Part shown: positions 1 to 7,255 of the stretch, in pieces
Layout: every line of letters begins with the position of its first letter
How positions within the stretch are numbered: position 1 is the first letter of the stretch
Source of the DNA: Halanaeroarchaeum sulfurireducens
GTDB lineage: Archaea > Halobacteriota > Halobacteria > Halobacteriales > Halobacteriaceae
Assembly: GCF_001011115.1 (NCBI RefSeq)
Contig: NZ_CP008874.1
Coordinates: 310,001-374,000, forward strand
Length of the DNA stretch: 64,000 nt
Reading direction: 5' to 3'
Notes under the pieces: generated by a model
The model's input: only the letters and a program-made list of their open reading frames with translations
What the model was told of the DNA's origin: nothing
Database searches by the model: none
Made by a program: the position numbers and the translations under genes

Positions 1-445
1 CGCGGCGCTCGCCTCGGACTGAGTCGCGTTAGCAGGAACACACCGCGCCGATCGGCTCTTGATAGGCACCACGACGAGCGCGACGACCGAGGCCCCGCCG
101 GCCAGATCAACGCGCCCCGCCGCAAGCGCGAACTGAGGGACGCGTGGTCGACGAACTGCTACTCGTCCCTGTACAGACGGACAGTAGTAATCGGACGTTC
201 AGCCCCTCTGGAATTGCTATGGAAACCAAAATCTGCTGATATTCGTTGCCGAATCGAGACGATCTATTCAGCTGGCAGATATCGATTCCTGAGCTATTGG
301 GGACCCGATAACGGGTTTGAAACGATCGCCACGATCACCCGTTCGTTTGCTCGGAGAAGTAGAACCCTCGTGCCCGGTCGTCGATTCCCTGGAATCCCGA
401 TATCACATCTGTAGAATTATGTGTAAGGGTGTCGAAACTCTCGAC
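1..445. other. Region without a convincing gene (window edge)
   Basis: Frame 2 of the + strand could be the last codons of an upstream gene ending in Ala-Ser-Asp with a TGA at 20-22, but six codons are too few to judge. The rest has lower GC than the flanking core genes and shows no ORF with haloarchaeal codon bias. An open reading stretch to about 414 has an arginine- and serine-rich, non-acidic translation and is not accepted. An AT-rich patch at about 411-421 may contain the promoter of the next gene. Confidence 0.4.
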
Positions 446-1483
446 ATGGACGGCCGACCCGACCCGCCAGGGTGGCTTGTCAGGCAACCCGGACTGACCG
501 CACTCGCGCTGCTGTGGGGTCTCCTCGCGCTATTCGTTTTTCTGCCGTATCTTCAGTTCGTCCTGTTCGGCGTGATTCTCGCATATATATTTTTTCCCGT
601 CCAGCAACGGGCCGAGCGGTACGCCAGGCCCACGGTCGCGGCGATCGTCGTTGTCGTGGCTGTGTTACTCGTCATACTGATTCCACTCATCTACCTCCTC
701 ACGATTGCCGTCCAACAGTCACTCAGGGTTGCGAGCGCCATCAGGAGCGGACAACTCGATGCCGCAATGATCGAAGAATTAATTGAAACTGCTGGGCTCT
801 CTGTCGATCTCGTTTATGTGTACGAATCGAACCAGGTGCGGATCGCCTCCGCCGTTCAGGAGATCACGTCAGGAGCGATCGATCTCGTCGGAAGTTTGCC
901 AGCGCTGTTCATCGGACTGAGCATCACGCTGTTCGTTCTCTTTGCCCTGTTGCGCGACGGAGAAGAGTTTGTCGGGTGGGTCCAGTGGGTGCTGCCGATT
1001 GACGAGGAGATTCTGGACGAACTCCGCGAGGGACTCGATCGACTCATGTGGGTCTCAATCGTCGGAAACGTCGCTGTCGCGGCTATTCAGGCGATGTTGC
1101 TCGTCGTCGGATTGGCGATTGCCGGTCTCCCCGCCCTGATTTTTCTCACCGTCGCCACGTTCGTGCTGACACTGCTTCCGTTCGTCGGCGCGTTCGGAGT
1201 CTGGGTTCCGGCGACAGTCTATCTCCTTGCAGTCCAGCGGCCGATCGCAGGGGCTGCGATGGCCGTGTACGGCCTGTTCGTCACCCTTTCAGATACGTAC
1301 CTCCGGCCAGCGCTAATCGGTCGAAGCGGCGCACTCAACAACGCCATCATCGTCATCGGCATCTTCGGCGGGGTCGTGGTGTTCGGTGCCGTCGGCCTGT
1401 TCATTGGCCCTGTCGTTCTCGGCGGCGCGAAACTCGTGTCCGATTGCTTTGGGCGGGAACACAACGGAGAGTCGACTACCTGA
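446..1483 (+). CDS. AI-2E family transporter (PerM/YdiK-type permease)
   Basis: A 345-residue polytopic membrane protein. Hydrophobic segments fall near residues 17-35 and 50-75, then after a soluble middle part (about 80-155) come five or six more, the usual arrangement of the AI-2E exporter family (Pfam AI-2E_transport). The family name comes from bacterial TqsA; the substrate in archaea is unknown and quorum signalling should not be inferred. The middle part, with a coiled-coil-like stretch, and the C-terminal helices rich in Gly, Ile and Val fit. Two start codons are possible: ATG 419 and ATG 446. I chose 446 because an AT-rich patch lies about 28 nt before it and the protein then begins directly before the first helix. 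The gene ends 72 bp before the right end of the tnpB element. Confidence 0.85.
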   Translation: MDGRPDPPGWLVRQPGLTALALLWGLLALFVFLPYLQFVLFGVILAYIFFPVQQRAERYARPTVAAIVVVVAVLLVILIPLIYLLTIAVQQSLRVASAIRSGQLDAAMIEELIETAGLSVDLVYVYESNQVRIASAVQEITSGAIDLVGSLPALFIGLSITLFVLFALLRDGEEFVGWVQWVLPIDEEILDELREGLDRLMWVSIVGNVAVAAIQAMLLVVGLAIAGLPALIFLTVATFVLTLLPFVGAFGVWVPATVYLLAVQRPIAGAAMAVYGLFVTLSDTYLRPALIGRSGALNNAIIVIGIFGGVVVFGAVGLFIGPVVLGGAKLVSDCFGREHNGESTT

Positions 1484-1554
1484 GCCACCCCTCACGAATA
1501 CAGGGGTGGATTTATGCTCAGTGGGTGCAGCACAGATGGTGCCGACCGATGTAG

Positions 1555-1720
1555 TTGACATCCTCCCCGCCCTAAAGGGCGAGGATTCCCGAGTCAAGCG
1601 AATCAAAGATTCGCGTACGTCGCGAACCTCTGGTTCGCTCAGCGTTGGGATATTACGGTTTGCAACCAACCTGTTCGCTCGGTGCGAAACGCCCCGAGGT
1701 TTGATTGAACAGGTGGACTG
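1555..1720 (-). ncRNA. Candidate omega RNA (reRNA/sotRNA) of the tnpB element
   Basis: The 3' end of tnpB and the following right end should be transcribed as the TnpB guide scaffold; sense-overlapping transcripts of this kind are described for haloarchaeal IS1341-type genes. Between the tnpB stop and the terminal hairpin are two near-perfect hairpins with 3-nt loops: 1598-1614 (GCGAATC/GATTCGC) and 1622-1638 (GCGAACC/GGTTCGC). They sit inside a TCCC...GGGA pair and are followed by the terminal stem at 1568-1581. The guide would be copied from host DNA just beyond 1555, towards the AI-2E gene. The 5' limit is a guess. Confidence 0.5.
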
Positions 1721-2921
1721 CTGGCCGTGCCAAACGACCGTTACTCATATCCCCCGTAGGAGGATTCTGAGTTATCTTTCTCCGAATGTTCACCGCACCA
1801 TTCACGTCTGCGTTCATCGTCGCTCCGCACGATTCACAGACGTACAGGCCACGCTCCACACGATTCGCATCGAGCTTTCGCCCACAGCACGAACATGTCT
1901 TGCTCGTGTCTCGCTCACTCGTTCGGTCTACGAGGATACCGTGTTCTTCGGCCTTGTATTCGAGCAACGTGGTGAAGCGGTCGAACTCCCAGCCGTGGAG
2001 TTTCTTGTTCCCACGCATACCCCAGTTTCGAGAGTCACCGTTCTCGTCCTCACGAATCTGGCTCAAGTCGCCAATAGCGATGCGACCGACCGCGTGGTCA
2101 ATGCACCGCTCTACGACGTGCTTGGCGAGCGCGTGCAGGAAGTGGTCTTTCCGACGTGAAAGTTTCTGTCGAGCGCGAAGGGCACGCCGTGACGGGCCGT
2201 TCTTGCCTTCAGTGTCGTACTCGTCGCGCGTGAAGTAGTGCTTGTCCTGTTTCAGCACGTTCCCCGGATACAACTCAGCGTCACCGTCGTCGTAGGCGAT
2301 GGCGAGGTAGTTTTTGATTCCGAGGTCGATACCCGCCGTGTTGTCGCCGGGTGCGTCCTCAACGGGAATTTCGACCTTGCAGACGAGGTGGAGTTCCCAA
2401 CGGTCGCCGTTCCACACGGCCCGAACTTGTTGGATGTTCTCCACGGTCACGTCTGGTCGCGTCTCGTATTCCGCGAGAATGAAGTCCGAGCGGTGCTGTT
2501 TGAGGTTGAAGCCCTTGCTCAGCCGGAGTTGGTTGTGTTTGGAATCGTGCTTGATGCCGTTCTGCTTCCACGTCACGGTGGAGCGTGGGTGGTTGTCGCC
2601 TCGTTTGCGGTAGCCGGGTGGATTCGCGTCTCTGTCACCGTTCTTGCGCTTTTTGAACCATCCGTTGAACGCCTCAGCGAGTTCTTCGAGAACGCGCTGA
2701 CTTGACTGAGAATGGAGGTCACTGTAGCGTTCGTGGTCTTTTAATTCACGCTTGAGGTCGGCTTCCGACGGAATTTCTCCAGTTTCGTCCCATTCTTGCT
2801 CGGAGTGGTAGCGGGCGACGTTCCACAGTTTCGATGCTGAGTGTCCGCACTCATCGAGGTCGTCACTCACTTGGGGGTGGTTGACGATTTTTGCTCGATA
2901 GGTGCGAGTTGTCTCCAGCAT
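1653..2921 (-). CDS. tnpB: RNA-guided endonuclease TnpB (IS605 OrfB family)
   Basis: A 422-residue, apparently complete TnpB. The N-terminal REC/wedge part spans about 1-185. RuvC-I is at GIDLGIKN with Asp199. The RuvC-II region reads IGDLSQIRED (284-292). A zinc ribbon has CSCC at 343-346 and CESC at 362-365, followed by RuvC-III with Asp372 in NADVNGAVN. TnpB proteins are omega-RNA-guided DNA nucleases that help retain their IS605-type element; the guide RNA comes from the 3' end of the gene and the right end of the element. Here the usual Glu of an EDL-type RuvC-II motif is replaced by Gly (GDL), with Glu291 five residues later as a possible substitute. No frameshift or stop is seen. ATG 2921 gives the usual N-terminus starting with an aromatic/basic strand. 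Confidence 0.93.
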   Translation of the reverse strand: MLETTRTYRAKIVNHPQVSDDLDECGHSASKLWNVARYHSEQEWDETGEIPSEADLKRELKDHERYSDLHSQSSQRVLEELAEAFNGWFKKRKNGDRDANPPGYRKRGDNHPRSTVTWKQNGIKHDSKHNQLRLSKGFNLKQHRSDFILAEYETRPDVTVENIQQVRAVWNGDRWELHLVCKVEIPVEDAPGDNTAGIDLGIKNYLAIAYDDGDAELYPGNVLKQDKHYFTRDEYDTEGKNGPSRRALRARQKLSRRKDHFLHALAKHVVERCIDHAVGRIAIGDLSQIREDENGDSRNWGMRGNKKLHGWEFDRFTTLLEYKAEEHGILVDRTSERDTSKTCSCCGRKLDANRVERGLYVCESCGATMNADVNGAVNIRRKITQNPPTGDMSNGRLARPAVHLFNQTSGRFAPSEQVGCKP

Positions 2922-2930
2922 CTGACTGTA

Positions 2931-2948
2931 TCCATAAGTGCTTATGGA
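2931..2948. repeat. Left-end palindrome of the tnpB element
   Basis: Perfect inverted repeat TCCATAAG/CTTATGGA with a 2-nt centre, 10 nt upstream of the tnpB ATG. It may be the TnpA-recognised left-end hairpin, and it overlaps the A/T-rich tnpB promoter region (2940-2975). Confidence 0.6.
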
Positions 2949-3030
2949 GTATTTAGCAGTAAAGATATTGATTGGACGTGGAATATCCAGCCGTGCAGTA
3001 TTCGGTGGAAGGTGTCATCCTGTGACGGCG

Positions 3031-3115
3031 CGTATCCCCGTCCCCAGAACGCTTCGCGTTCTGGTGTGCGAACGAGACGCTTTGCGTCTCGTCAACGCCG
3101 TAAACGGCGAGGTTT
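3031..3115 (-). repeat. Double-hairpin repeat, subfamily I, copy 1
   Basis: Three palindromes in a row: 3044-3064 (CCAGAACGC-ttc-GCGTTCTGG), 3073-3091 (CGAGACGC-ttt-GCGTCTCG) and 3096-3109 (CGCCG-taaa-CGGCG). The order and linkers match, in inverse orientation, the copy at 40761-40850, with only a few differences, mostly in the loops. It lies between the tnpB left end and a solo right end, in the 327-bp gene-free gap 2922-3248, so it probably belongs to a nested or decayed IS605-type unit. Confidence 0.75.
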
Positions 3116-3217
3116 TGCGCCTGTTCATCCCATAATTGGAGTGGAGGGTCAGTCAACCGTTCTGGTGCCGAGTCCGGTACCGAGTACGGTACAGAGCTAC
3201 TTACGGAATATCAAGGA

Positions 3218-3252
3218 GAAAGCCTCGCGCTTCAGCGCGGGGAGGAAGTCAA
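3218..3252 (+). mobile_element. Solo IS605-type right end
   Basis: Sequence running from a CTCGCGC-ttca-GCGCGGGG hairpin into GAGGAAGTCAA. It is the + strand counterpart of the right end of the tnpB element (hairpin followed by GAGGATGTCAA) but has no tnpB in front of it. It ends inside the stop codon region of the acidic secreted protein at 3249, so the insertion happened at or into the 3' end of that gene. Confidence 0.6.
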
Positions 3253-4313
3253 TTGTCGGATTCCTCATCATCTTCGTCGTCATCGTCCGCTTTTTCGTCT
3301 CCTTCGTCGTCATAATCGCCGTCCTCGTCGTCGCTATCGTGTTCGTCCTCCGCGTCCTCGAAGTCGACCGTCAACTCTGCGTCCCGATCCTCGTGAGTGA
3401 CTTCGATCTCGAGTTCGTCGTCATCGGGAATTTCCACGGTCAGCGTCCCGTCTACGCCGGTCTCACCGAGGGTTTCGTCGTTGACGGACACCGTGGCGTT
3501 GCTGATGGGGTTACCGTCGGCGTCCAGCGCGGTGACGGACAGGTTCTCACCTGGCTCGAGTGTGCCTTCGACGATCAGGTCGATCTGCCCCTCGTCGTCC
3601 GCGTCGTCGCCATCATCTTCTTCGTCCGATTCGAGCGGGATCTCGAGCTCACCTTCCACCTCGTATTCGACTTCGACCTCGAACTCCTCGGCATCGGGGA
3701 TAGTTACCATGATGGTCCCGTTGGAATCGGTCTCACCGACGTACTCGCCGTTGAGGGACACAGCTGCGCCAGCGACCGGGTATTCCGCGTGGGTGGCGGT
3801 GATCGTCACGTTCTCATCGGCGCTGACGGTTCCATCGACGCTAAGGTCGAGTGACTCGTCCTCGTCACCTGCTTCCGTTTCCACGTCGTCATCATCTACG
3901 GTCGCTTCCTCGTCTTCGTCATCCTCGAGGGAAATCTCGAGCTCGCCTTCCCGTTCGGCTTCGACCTCGACCTCGAATTCATCGTCGTCTGGGACCGTGG
4001 CGACGACTGATCCGTTCTCGTCTGTCTCGTACGCGTCCTCACCGTTGACACTCACTTCGGCGAACCGAACTGGTTCGCCGTCCAGGAGGGCGGTGATTGT
4101 CACGTTCTCACCGGGCGTGACGGTACCGTCGACGGTGATGTTGACCGCGCCGTCTGTTTCGATCTCGTCCGCGTTTAACTGTTCGCCGTCAGCCATCTGT
4201 CCGAGCGGTCCCGAGCCCTGTGTCGCCATGGCGGCTGTCGCGCCAGAGGCTATCACGAGGGTTGAAACCACGAGGGCGGCTACTGTTCCGAAATTCATTG
4301 GTATCCGGACCAT
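3249..4313 (-). CDS. Secreted acidic protein with three Ig-like repeats
   Basis: A 354-residue exported protein of unknown function. Residues 1-31 look like a Sec signal peptide (basic start, hydrophobic core, ATAAMA before the likely cleavage site). Three related units of roughly 80-90 residues follow. Each runs (V/E)GT-x-x-P/ADEN-(V/L)-(T/S), a Gly/Asn-rich 'SVNGE' turn, ETD-x-(N/D)G(S/T), then an acidic beta strand, like bacterial Ig-like or carboxypeptidase-regulatory beta sandwiches. They are separated by Asp/Glu linkers, and the protein ends in a tail of almost only Asp, Glu and Ser. Several N-x-S/T sequons suggest N-glycosylation. There is no C-terminal membrane anchor or PGF signal, so it may be released or held by charge. 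An alternative start is Met6 (4298). The stop codon lies in the solo right end 3218-3252, so the original C-terminus may have been different. Confidence 0.75.
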   Translation of the reverse strand: MVRIPMNFGTVAALVVSTLVIASGATAAMATQGSGPLGQMADGEQLNADEIETDGAVNITVDGTVTPGENVTITALLDGEPVRFAEVSVNGEDAYETDENGSVVATVPDDDEFEVEVEAEREGELEISLEDDEDEEATVDDDDVETEAGDEDESLDLSVDGTVSADENVTITATHAEYPVAGAAVSLNGEYVGETDSNGTIMVTIPDAEEFEVEVEYEVEGELEIPLESDEEDDGDDADDEGQIDLIVEGTLEPGENLSVTALDADGNPISNATVSVNDETLGETGVDGTLTVEIPDDDELEIEVTHEDRDAELTVDFEDAEDEHDSDDEDGDYDDEGDEKADDDDEDDEESDN

Positions 4314-4507
4314 GGGTTTGTCCGTGAATTCAGTAGGGTTGCTAGACGTATTAACCCGGAAGATGGCACAGCCGAATTAGGCCCAATTCAGCCGTGTTAA
4401 ACCGTCTCGCCCCCGATTCGGTTCGATCACGGTCCGCCAGTATGGCCCACCCACCCCCGTCTAACGGAAACGATCGACCGCTTTTCTACAGGCTGAGCAG
4501 GCCGAGT

Positions 4508-4583
4508 GCCTCGGGTCGTACGGAAGACAACGTCTTCCCTGATGACGAGACGCTTTGGGTCTCGGACCACTTGACCCCGAGGC
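4508..4583. repeat. Cloverleaf-like double-hairpin repeat, subfamily II, copy 1
   Basis: An outer pair GCCTCGGGTC (4508-4517) / GACCCCGAGGC (4573-4583) encloses two hairpins: 4522-4538 (GGAAGAC-aac-GTCTTCC) and 4546-4564 (CGAGAC...GTCTCG, with one mismatch near the loop). The linker between the hairpins (CTGATGA) and the 3' flank (ACCACTTGACCCCGAGGCGGT) are nearly identical to the copy at 20620-20700, while stem bases differ in a compensating way. Confidence 0.75.
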
Positions 4584-4636
4584 GGTTCACCATTGTTCCC
4601 GGTCGGGAATGGGTTTGCTTCGTCGAATTGGCCCAA

Positions 4637-4670
4637 TTGACATCCTCCACCGCCTGACGGCGGAGGAAAA
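4637..4670 (-). mobile_element. Solo IS605-type right end
   Basis: TTGACATCCTCC followed by a CCGCC-tgac-GGCGG hairpin, the same TTGACATCCTCC start as the right end of the intact tnpB element at 1555. No tnpB remains beside it. It is 28 bp from the stop codon of the metallophosphatase gene. Confidence 0.65.
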
Positions 4671-4697
4671 TAGCAACTACTGTCAGGGTTTGGGGGG

Positions 4698-6002
4698 TTA
4701 GGTTTCGTCCTCGACGACTGCCCGGTCGGGCAACTCCGGATTCGGTTCCCGACCCAAGGTCACGAGCCGCTCGGTGAGGGTGAGCTCGTCTCGGATCGGG
4801 TTCGGTTTCTCAATCGTCTCGTACTCGACTGCCACACCGTTCGATTCGGCGGCAATTCGAACAGCGCTCAGCTGGTAGGATGGGTAGAAAACCGGTGGCA
4901 GGATTCCGATGATGCCGTCGCGACGATGCAGGCGCTTCAGCCATGTCCCGGTGTTGACAAGCAACCCCTCGTCGATCTCACGCACCGATGGGCGATGGGT
5001 GTGACCATAACAGAAGATTGCTGTCTCTGGTCGGTCGGCGAAGACCTCGCGAGCGGCCTCCTCGTAGGGTGTCTCGGTGTCAACGGTGAGCGCCGTTTCG
5101 AAGATGCCGAAACGCTGGATCGTTATGCGAACGTCTCGACGGATAAAATATAACGGAATCCCGACCAACACCAGCAGTCCCGCGACGGCCACATTGACCG
5201 CAAGAACGAACCAGAGTGCGGTGCCCACCCTGCCGAATTGGTCGAGAAACGCCACGGTCCACATGACCGGAAATGACCAAATATCGGCCAGTTGAAGTCC
5301 CGTGACGACCGCAAGAACGGCGCTAATATTGAAAAGCAACAGAAACGGCACCAGGGCGTACCGCAAGAGGGGGTTCATCTCGCGGTAGAAGTACTTCGAG
5401 AGGAGCCAGACCGGCATCCGTTCGGTGGGCGTGACCGCCTGGACATCCTTGAGCCAGTTGTACCGACCCCGCTCGCTCAGCTGGCCCGCCTGGCTCGTCA
5501 CATGTGTATTATAGAAGTAACCGAGCGGGGTCGCGTACGGGTTCCCCCAATCCTCGATTCTGTTGTTTGGATCCTGCTGGTGGCCATGCTCGAAATGAAC
5601 CGATCGGGTGCCGACCGATCGAGTGATCGACTCGTCCTGGACGAGGGTGACGTTGTACTTGGCGAACCGTTCGATGTACTCGTCGTACGCTGCCAGTTCA
5701 TGATCGTGATTGCCCGGCACGAGGGTAATCTGGATATTCTCGCCGGTCGCGCGGAGTTGCTCGAACAGTTCCGGATACCTCCTCAGCAGATAATCGAACT
5801 TCTCGGGTCCCTCAACACTGGTGATTTCCCAGAGTCCGAACGCGTCACCGTTGATGATCAACTCGGCGTTCTCGTCGGTCGTCGCCAGTCGTTTCAGGAA
5901 ACCAAGCAACTCCTCGAGGGATTCGGCCTCCTCGAGTTGCTCGTCGCCGCCAATATGGAGGTCACTGATCACATAAATGACCGCATCATCGGCGGCTACC
6001 AT
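4698..6002 (-). CDS. Membrane-anchored calcineurin-like metallophosphatase
   Basis: A 434-residue protein with all landmarks of the calcineurin-like phosphoesterase fold: DLH (Asp14, His16), NGDAFG (Asp53), GNHDHE (Asn98, His99), HGH (139-141) and GHTHRP (His334, His336). These ligate a two-metal centre that hydrolyses phosphomono- or diesters; the substrate is unknown. Two hydrophobic helices (about 215-240 and 262-287) are inserted between the HGH and GHTH motifs, so the N- and C-terminal halves of the catalytic domain meet on the same side of the membrane while a hairpin anchors the protein. The layout recalls LpxH-like phosphatases, but archaea make no lipid A, so a role on an archaeal phospholipid or nucleotide intermediate is more likely. 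ATG 6002 has no competing start. Confidence 0.88.
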   Translation of the reverse strand: MVAADDAVIYVISDLHIGGDEQLEEAESLEELLGFLKRLATTDENAELIINGDAFGLWEITSVEGPEKFDYLLRRYPELFEQLRATGENIQITLVPGNHDHELAAYDEYIERFAKYNVTLVQDESITRSVGTRSVHFEHGHQQDPNNRIEDWGNPYATPLGYFYNTHVTSQAGQLSERGRYNWLKDVQAVTPTERMPVWLLSKYFYREMNPLLRYALVPFLLLFNISAVLAVVTGLQLADIWSFPVMWTVAFLDQFGRVGTALWFVLAVNVAVAGLLVLVGIPLYFIRRDVRITIQRFGIFETALTVDTETPYEEAAREVFADRPETAIFCYGHTHRPSVREIDEGLLVNTGTWLKRLHRRDGIIGILPPVFYPSYQLSAVRIAAESNGVAVEYETIEKPNPIRDELTLTERLVTLGREPNPELPDRAVVEDET

Positions 6003-6180
6003 TGTGTCTCCAATGTAATCCGGCCACCATTAATCCCACCACCAAACGAACGCACGAAATTCAACAAACCTCGAAATTACACTATGGTGCTGATCACCCC
6101 GAAAACCCTTCCGGCAGCTAATCCGATCGCGTACCGGGCGCTTGCAGCACAACCCGTTCTGGGCCGACGCTCTCGACCGA

Positions 6181-6405
6181 TCAGTCGGTAACGAGTTCCT
6201 CGCTTCGCCCGTCGCTCGTCTCCAGGACGCCCTCCGCGAGCGCGGTCGTGATCTCCCCTTCGTCCCAGGTGGTCGTCCGCTGATCCGTGTCACCGACGTC
6301 GATTTCGAGCGTAACGCTCCCGTCCTCGTGGACGTCCATGATGGTGTAGGTGGCGTTGGTCCTGTCGAACAGTTCGTCGCCGGCAGTGAGCTGATGGTCG
6401 ACCAT
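6181..6405 (-). CDS. Small acidic haloarchaeal protein of unknown function
   Basis: A 74-residue protein with strongly acidic composition (many Asp, Glu and Thr) and no Cys, signal peptide or membrane helix. The sequence alternates short predicted beta strands (YTIMDV, SVTLEIDV) with turns and ends in a helix (EITTALAEGVLE). The codon bias (G or C in third positions) and acidity fit a genuine haloarchaeal gene. It stands alone between the metallophosphatase and the MBL hydrolase, 178 bp from both. I do not recognise a named family. Confidence 0.65.
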   Translation of the reverse strand: MVDHQLTAGDELFDRTNATYTIMDVHEDGSVTLEIDVGDTDQRTTTWDEGEITTALAEGVLETSDGRSEELVTD

Positions 6406-6583
6406 ACCTGACCGTACGGGCTCCTCTCACATACCCGTTGTCGCCCTCGCGGTTCTCGCCCGTTCTCCGCCGCTTTCTCCTTCGAGCCCGTTTCGCGTCG
6501 TCGAATGGCGTCTGGTCCCACCGACCACGGCGGCCACGACGGACATTCGGTTCTCACCAGTTCTGGCGGCCTCGACTGGCGTC

Positions 6584-7228
6584 TCAGGCCCGGTCCGCGA
6601 TGGCGTCGACGAGCAGGTCGATCTCCTCGTCGGCGTTCTCGTGGACGTTGCGGCCGTGCGCAGTCACGACGGTCTCCACGTCGTATTCGCACAGGACCGA
6701 GGTGCTCTCGAGGGCCCGTTCCGTGTCGTCGTTGAACGCGTCCCCCAGCGGCGCCAGGGCCCCGGGCCACTCGCCCTCCATCGCGAAGGCGGAGTCGCTG
6801 CCGGCGACGGCGTCGCCCGCCAGCAGGACGTCCTCGTAGCGGAAGGCCATATTTCCGGGCGTGTGCCCTGGGACCCCGATCGTTTCGACGCCCCAGTACG
6901 TCGCCCCCGGGTCGAGTTCCACGTCGTAGGGAACGCCGGCCTCGTCGAGAAAACCGGTGTCGGCGGCCGGGATCGCGATCGTCGGGTCCAGTTCGTCTCG
7001 CAGGGCGGGAATCCCGCCGTAGTGATCGCCGTCGCCATGTTCGGCGATGGCGACGTCCACACCGTTTTCCCGGGCGACCGGAAGGAGATCCGCTGCCGTC
7101 GTTTCGTCTCCGGTGCCGACGAGGACCGTGGCCTCGTCCGTCTCGACGACGGCGACCGTCAACGGTTCCTCGACGTCACCCCAGGACCAGGGCAGATCGT
7201 AGATGAACACGTCTTCGTGGCTGGCCAT
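6584..7228 (-). CDS. MBL-fold metallo-hydrolase
   Basis: A 214-residue protein with the metallo-beta-lactamase fold. The main metal motif is HGDGDHYGG (HxxxDH type) near residue 65-75, followed by GVPGHTPGNMAF (His of the GHTPG motif), LLAGDAV (bridging Asp) and a C-terminal VVTAHGRN His. The family includes glyoxalase II-like thioesterases, lactonases and other hydrolases, and the sequence alone does not give the substrate. ATG 7228 is preferred over 7237 because a TATA-like element (GATAAAC on the minus strand, about 7249-7257) lies about 25 nt before it, giving a leaderless mRNA. That promoter overlaps the 3' end of the Orc1/Cdc6-like gene. Confidence 0.82.
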   Translation of the reverse strand: MASHEDVFIYDLPWSWGDVEEPLTVAVVETDEATVLVGTGDETTAADLLPVARENGVDVAIAEHGDGDHYGGIPALRDELDPTIAIPAADTGFLDEAGVPYDVELDPGATYWGVETIGVPGHTPGNMAFRYEDVLLAGDAVAGSDSAFAMEGEWPGALAPLGDAFNDDTERALESTSVLCEYDVETVVTAHGRNVHENADEEIDLLVDAIADRA

Positions 7229-7255
7229 ACAGCGCATCGTCGACGCGGGAGTTTA

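Larger units (their letters stand above)
1555..2985 (-). mobile_element. tnpB-only IS200/IS605 (IS1341-type) element
   Basis: The element carries a single intact tnpB and no tnpA. On the minus strand its 3' end is a GC hairpin ending in a TTGAC motif (+ strand 1555-1590, stem CGCCC/GGGCG at 1568-1581), the usual right end of haloarchaeal TnpB elements. The left side has a palindrome at 2931-2948 (TCCATAAG-tg-CTTATGGA), just upstream of the tnpB start. The left boundary is approximate. Without tnpA the element can only move if a TnpA is supplied in trans. Solo copies of the same kind of right end occur at 3218-3252, 4637-4670 and 10714-10745. Confidence 0.8.
4314..4697. other. Gene-free gap with two IS605-related repeats
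   Basis: No supported ORF. It contains a probable promoter of the gene ending at 3249 (AT-rich GGTTAATAC on the minus strand near 4350), the cloverleaf-like repeat 4508-4583 and the solo right end 4637-4670. Confidence 0.6.

Noticed and set aside
214-414. Small + strand ORF at the window edge
   Set aside because: Arg/Ser-rich and non-acidic product, ends near the AI-2E start, no sign of haloarchaeal coding bias.
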